64,000 bases of DNA, taken from assembly GCF_024699925.1 (NCBI RefSeq), contig NZ_JAJOMX010000001.1:5251804-5315803 (forward strand), given 5' to 3'. Made by a program: the position numbers and the translations under genes. Positions 62,546 to 64,000 of the stretch are shown here, piece after piece. This DNA is from Mesorhizobium sp. J428. GTDB lineage: Bacteria; Pseudomonadota; Alphaproteobacteria; Rhizobiales; Rhizobiaceae. The notes beneath the pieces were generated by a model. It was not told where the DNA came from, ran no database searches, and saw only the letters and a program-made list of their open reading frames with translations. How positions within the stretch are numbered: position 1 is the stretch's first letter; each line of letters opens with the position of its first letter.

Positions 62546-63088
62546 CCAGCTTCAAACGCGGTCACTTGCCGCCCGTCGAGGCCGGGCTTTGCAGGCGCCC
62601 ACGGCTGTGCAGGGTCCAGTTGGGCTCGCTCTTGCATCGCCTCCGCGCCCTGCACGCGGTCTCCGGGATCGCAGGCAATGGGCACACTTGTCGAAACCTG
62701 ATGTTTCAAAGCCCGCCCTACGGCGGCACAGGCACGAAACATGCCGGGGATCGTGAACGCGGGTCAGGACGGGCCCCAAACCATCGAAGGCAGCCATGCA
62801 ATCGCGCTATCCCGGAGTTCGCATACGCCATGCCGAACATCTTCGCCCTGCACTGGACACGCGACGCCCCGTCTGGCCGTCGCGCGGGACCGCCCCAGAC
62901 GATACAGCGGCGGAGCGCAGGCGAGTGGCTCTGACAGGCTAAAAGCCTGACGGGGCGATATCGGGGGCCGCAGCGCGCATGATTGGCGCATGTCGTGATC
63001 CTTCATGCTTGTGGTCGCCGCTCCGGCTGTCCTGATCGTCCGCGCCGTCCAATATGACCCCGAAATCGTCAGCCTGTCAGGGAATCGC
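62546..63088. other. eroded intergenic stretch
   Basis: About 540 bases between the broken MFS gene and the MttB remnant. Short overlapping frames exist on both strands but none resembles a family or has a ribosome site. It presumably held the MFS N-terminus and the divergent promoters. Confidence 0.35.
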
Positions 63089-64000
63089 ATGTCGAAGCTT
63101 CAGCCGATGCCGCTCCAGCAGTCCGCGCCCGCAGCGAGGACCTAAGACAGCAAGCGCGCAGGTCCTCGTCCACTTTCGCGAACAGCCGCCGTTCCGCCGC
63201 CTGGAAGATCCTTTCCCGCCTACGCCGATTGTCTCCGAGGACCAGCTCGAGGCGATCCATCTCGCTTCGCTGCGGGTGCTGTCCGAGATCGGTCTCGACG
63301 TGCTGCACGACGACGCGCGCAGGATCATGAAGAAGCCGGCGCCGATGCGCGGGGCTCGGAACGCGTCCGCTTCGATCCTGCCATGATCCGCAAGAGCGAT
63401 CGCACGACTGCTGCGCCTCCCGAATTCCGCGTGCACGCGCGCAATGCCGACCATTCGATCGATTTCGGTGGCGATGTAGGTCTTCGCCCAGGTTGCTTCC
63501 GCGCCGAACTGCTCGATCTCGATCGTGGCCGTCGCCCCGGCAACCAGCAGGATATAATCTGGTGAAGCTGGCGCAGATGCATGTCATCTCGACAGCGAGG
63601 CGGTATCCGGTCGAGCCGATCGATATCCATCCGTCGATCCGCCACCTCGAATGCATTCGCGATCCTGGCGGCAGCGACCGATAAGGTGTTCCACATCTAT
63701 TCGCTCGGCCACCGCGAGCGCAATCTCGACGGCATCGAAATCGCCCGCATCGCCAACGGGCTGACGGCGGACCCGCTTCTCGACAACCCCGGTCTGCTAC
63801 ACGATCATCAACACCAACTCGCCGTTGAAGCTCGACATCCGATGATGGAGGGCATCATCCAGATGTCATCACATGGGCAGTTGGTGATCGTCACGCCATG
63901 CGCTCGCTGGCGCCGCTGGCCCCGGTGCAGGCGGTGGCGGGCGCGGTGAGTGCAACAGAACGCCGAGCCGCTCGCCAGTATCGCCTTCACGCAGATGGTG
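63089..64000 (+). pseudogene. trimethylamine methyltransferase (MttB family) gene with many frameshifts, cut by the window end
   Basis: Conserved MttB-family segments appear in order but in changing frames: PPFRRLEDPFPPTPIVSEDQ and SLRVLSEIGLDVLHDDARRI; SERVRFDPAMI and PPEFRVHARNADHSIDFGGD; VFAQVASAPNCS; DLDRGRRPGNQQD; NLVKLAQMH and YPVEPIDIHPSIRHLECIRD; DKVFHIYSLG and ERNLDGIEIARIANG; YTIINTNSPLKLDI; MMEGIIQMSSHGQLVIVTP; QQNAEPLASIAFTQMV at the end. At least eight shifts are needed. The family demethylates trimethylated or quaternary amines; non-pyrrolysine members act on glycine betaine-like substrates. Here it cannot be made as a whole protein. Confidence 0.8.

Noticed and set aside
63089..64000. 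Pyrrolysine-containing MttB
   Set aside because: The frame losses are spread along the gene and do not centre on an in-frame TAG; the piece visible does not let the Pyl position be tested.

Overview
The window is high-GC (roughly 62-65% by eye), densely coded DNA from an alphaproteobacterium, almost certainly a member of the Hyphomicrobiales (Rhizobiales), and it reads most like the Phyllobacteriaceae/Mesorhizobium side. The strongest marker is the acpXL - fabF2XL - fabF1XL - adh2XL - lpxXL block (32.4-37.2 kb), which makes and attaches the very-long-chain fatty acid of rhizobial and Brucella-type lipid A. DUF992, BTLCP, tandem PilZ, LiuR-type MerR and a SoeABC-like enzyme fit the same group.

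Layout. 0-9.6 kb holds housekeeping and small enzymes: the 3' part of an exported beta-helix protein, two SNase-fold proteins, a GFA protein, a YghU-type GST, a DUF992 protein, two GNAT genes (one frameshifted), gatB and a CBS protein. 9.6-16.8 kb holds a rhomboid protease, a PAS_5 protein, a double PilZ protein, a BTLCP protease-like protein, gamma carbonic anhydrase, a LiuR-like MerR regulator and mgtE. 16.8-19.2 kb is a divergent cell-surface cluster (GtrA flippase, frameshifted methyltransferase, GtrB-like glycosyltransferase). It is followed by tRNA-Leu(GAG), lipB, gamma-glutamyltransferase, and a di-heme peroxidase lipoprotein with a FixH-like partner. 23.8-31.2 kb is a sugar or sugar-acid catabolic zone: two PfkB kinases flanking an AEC transporter - Ldh-family dehydrogenase - semialdehyde dehydrogenase - aldose epimerase operon. 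A phosphodiesterase and the lipid A VLCFA operon follow. 37.2-41.7 kb is a SoeABC-like sulfite dehydrogenase operon whose large subunit is frameshifted.

41.8-49.5 kb carries two YkuD L,D-transpeptidases on either side of an M20 peptidase, then a complete Dpp/Opp-type ABC importer. 49.9-53.3 kb is a small accessory stretch: a lower-GC frameshifted sulfotransferase, a TerB-like protein, a two-TM micro-protein, and an AraC - VOC - cupin run. 53.3-57.7 kb has cobQ translationally coupled to a DMSP-lyase-like cupin, then valine-degradation genes (isobutyryl-CoA dehydrogenase, mmsB) separated by a long inverted repeat. 58-60.5 kb has a Coa1-family protein, an AhpD-like protein and a class III aminotransferase.

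The last 3.4 kb is badly eroded: a frameshifted DUF72 gene, an MFS gene that has lost its 5' end, and a trimethylamine methyltransferase (MttB-family) gene readable only by switching frame repeatedly. Counting these, I see seven disrupted loci. Several breaks are single-base losses in homopolymers, so raw-sequence indels near a contig end are a serious alternative to real gene decay.

No CRISPR array, prophage, insertion sequence or plasmid origin was seen. The most unusual items are the VLCFA cluster without fabZXL and with a cysteine-less ketosynthase, the low-GC patch inside gatB, the DMSP-lyase/cobQ coupling, and the MttB remnant.
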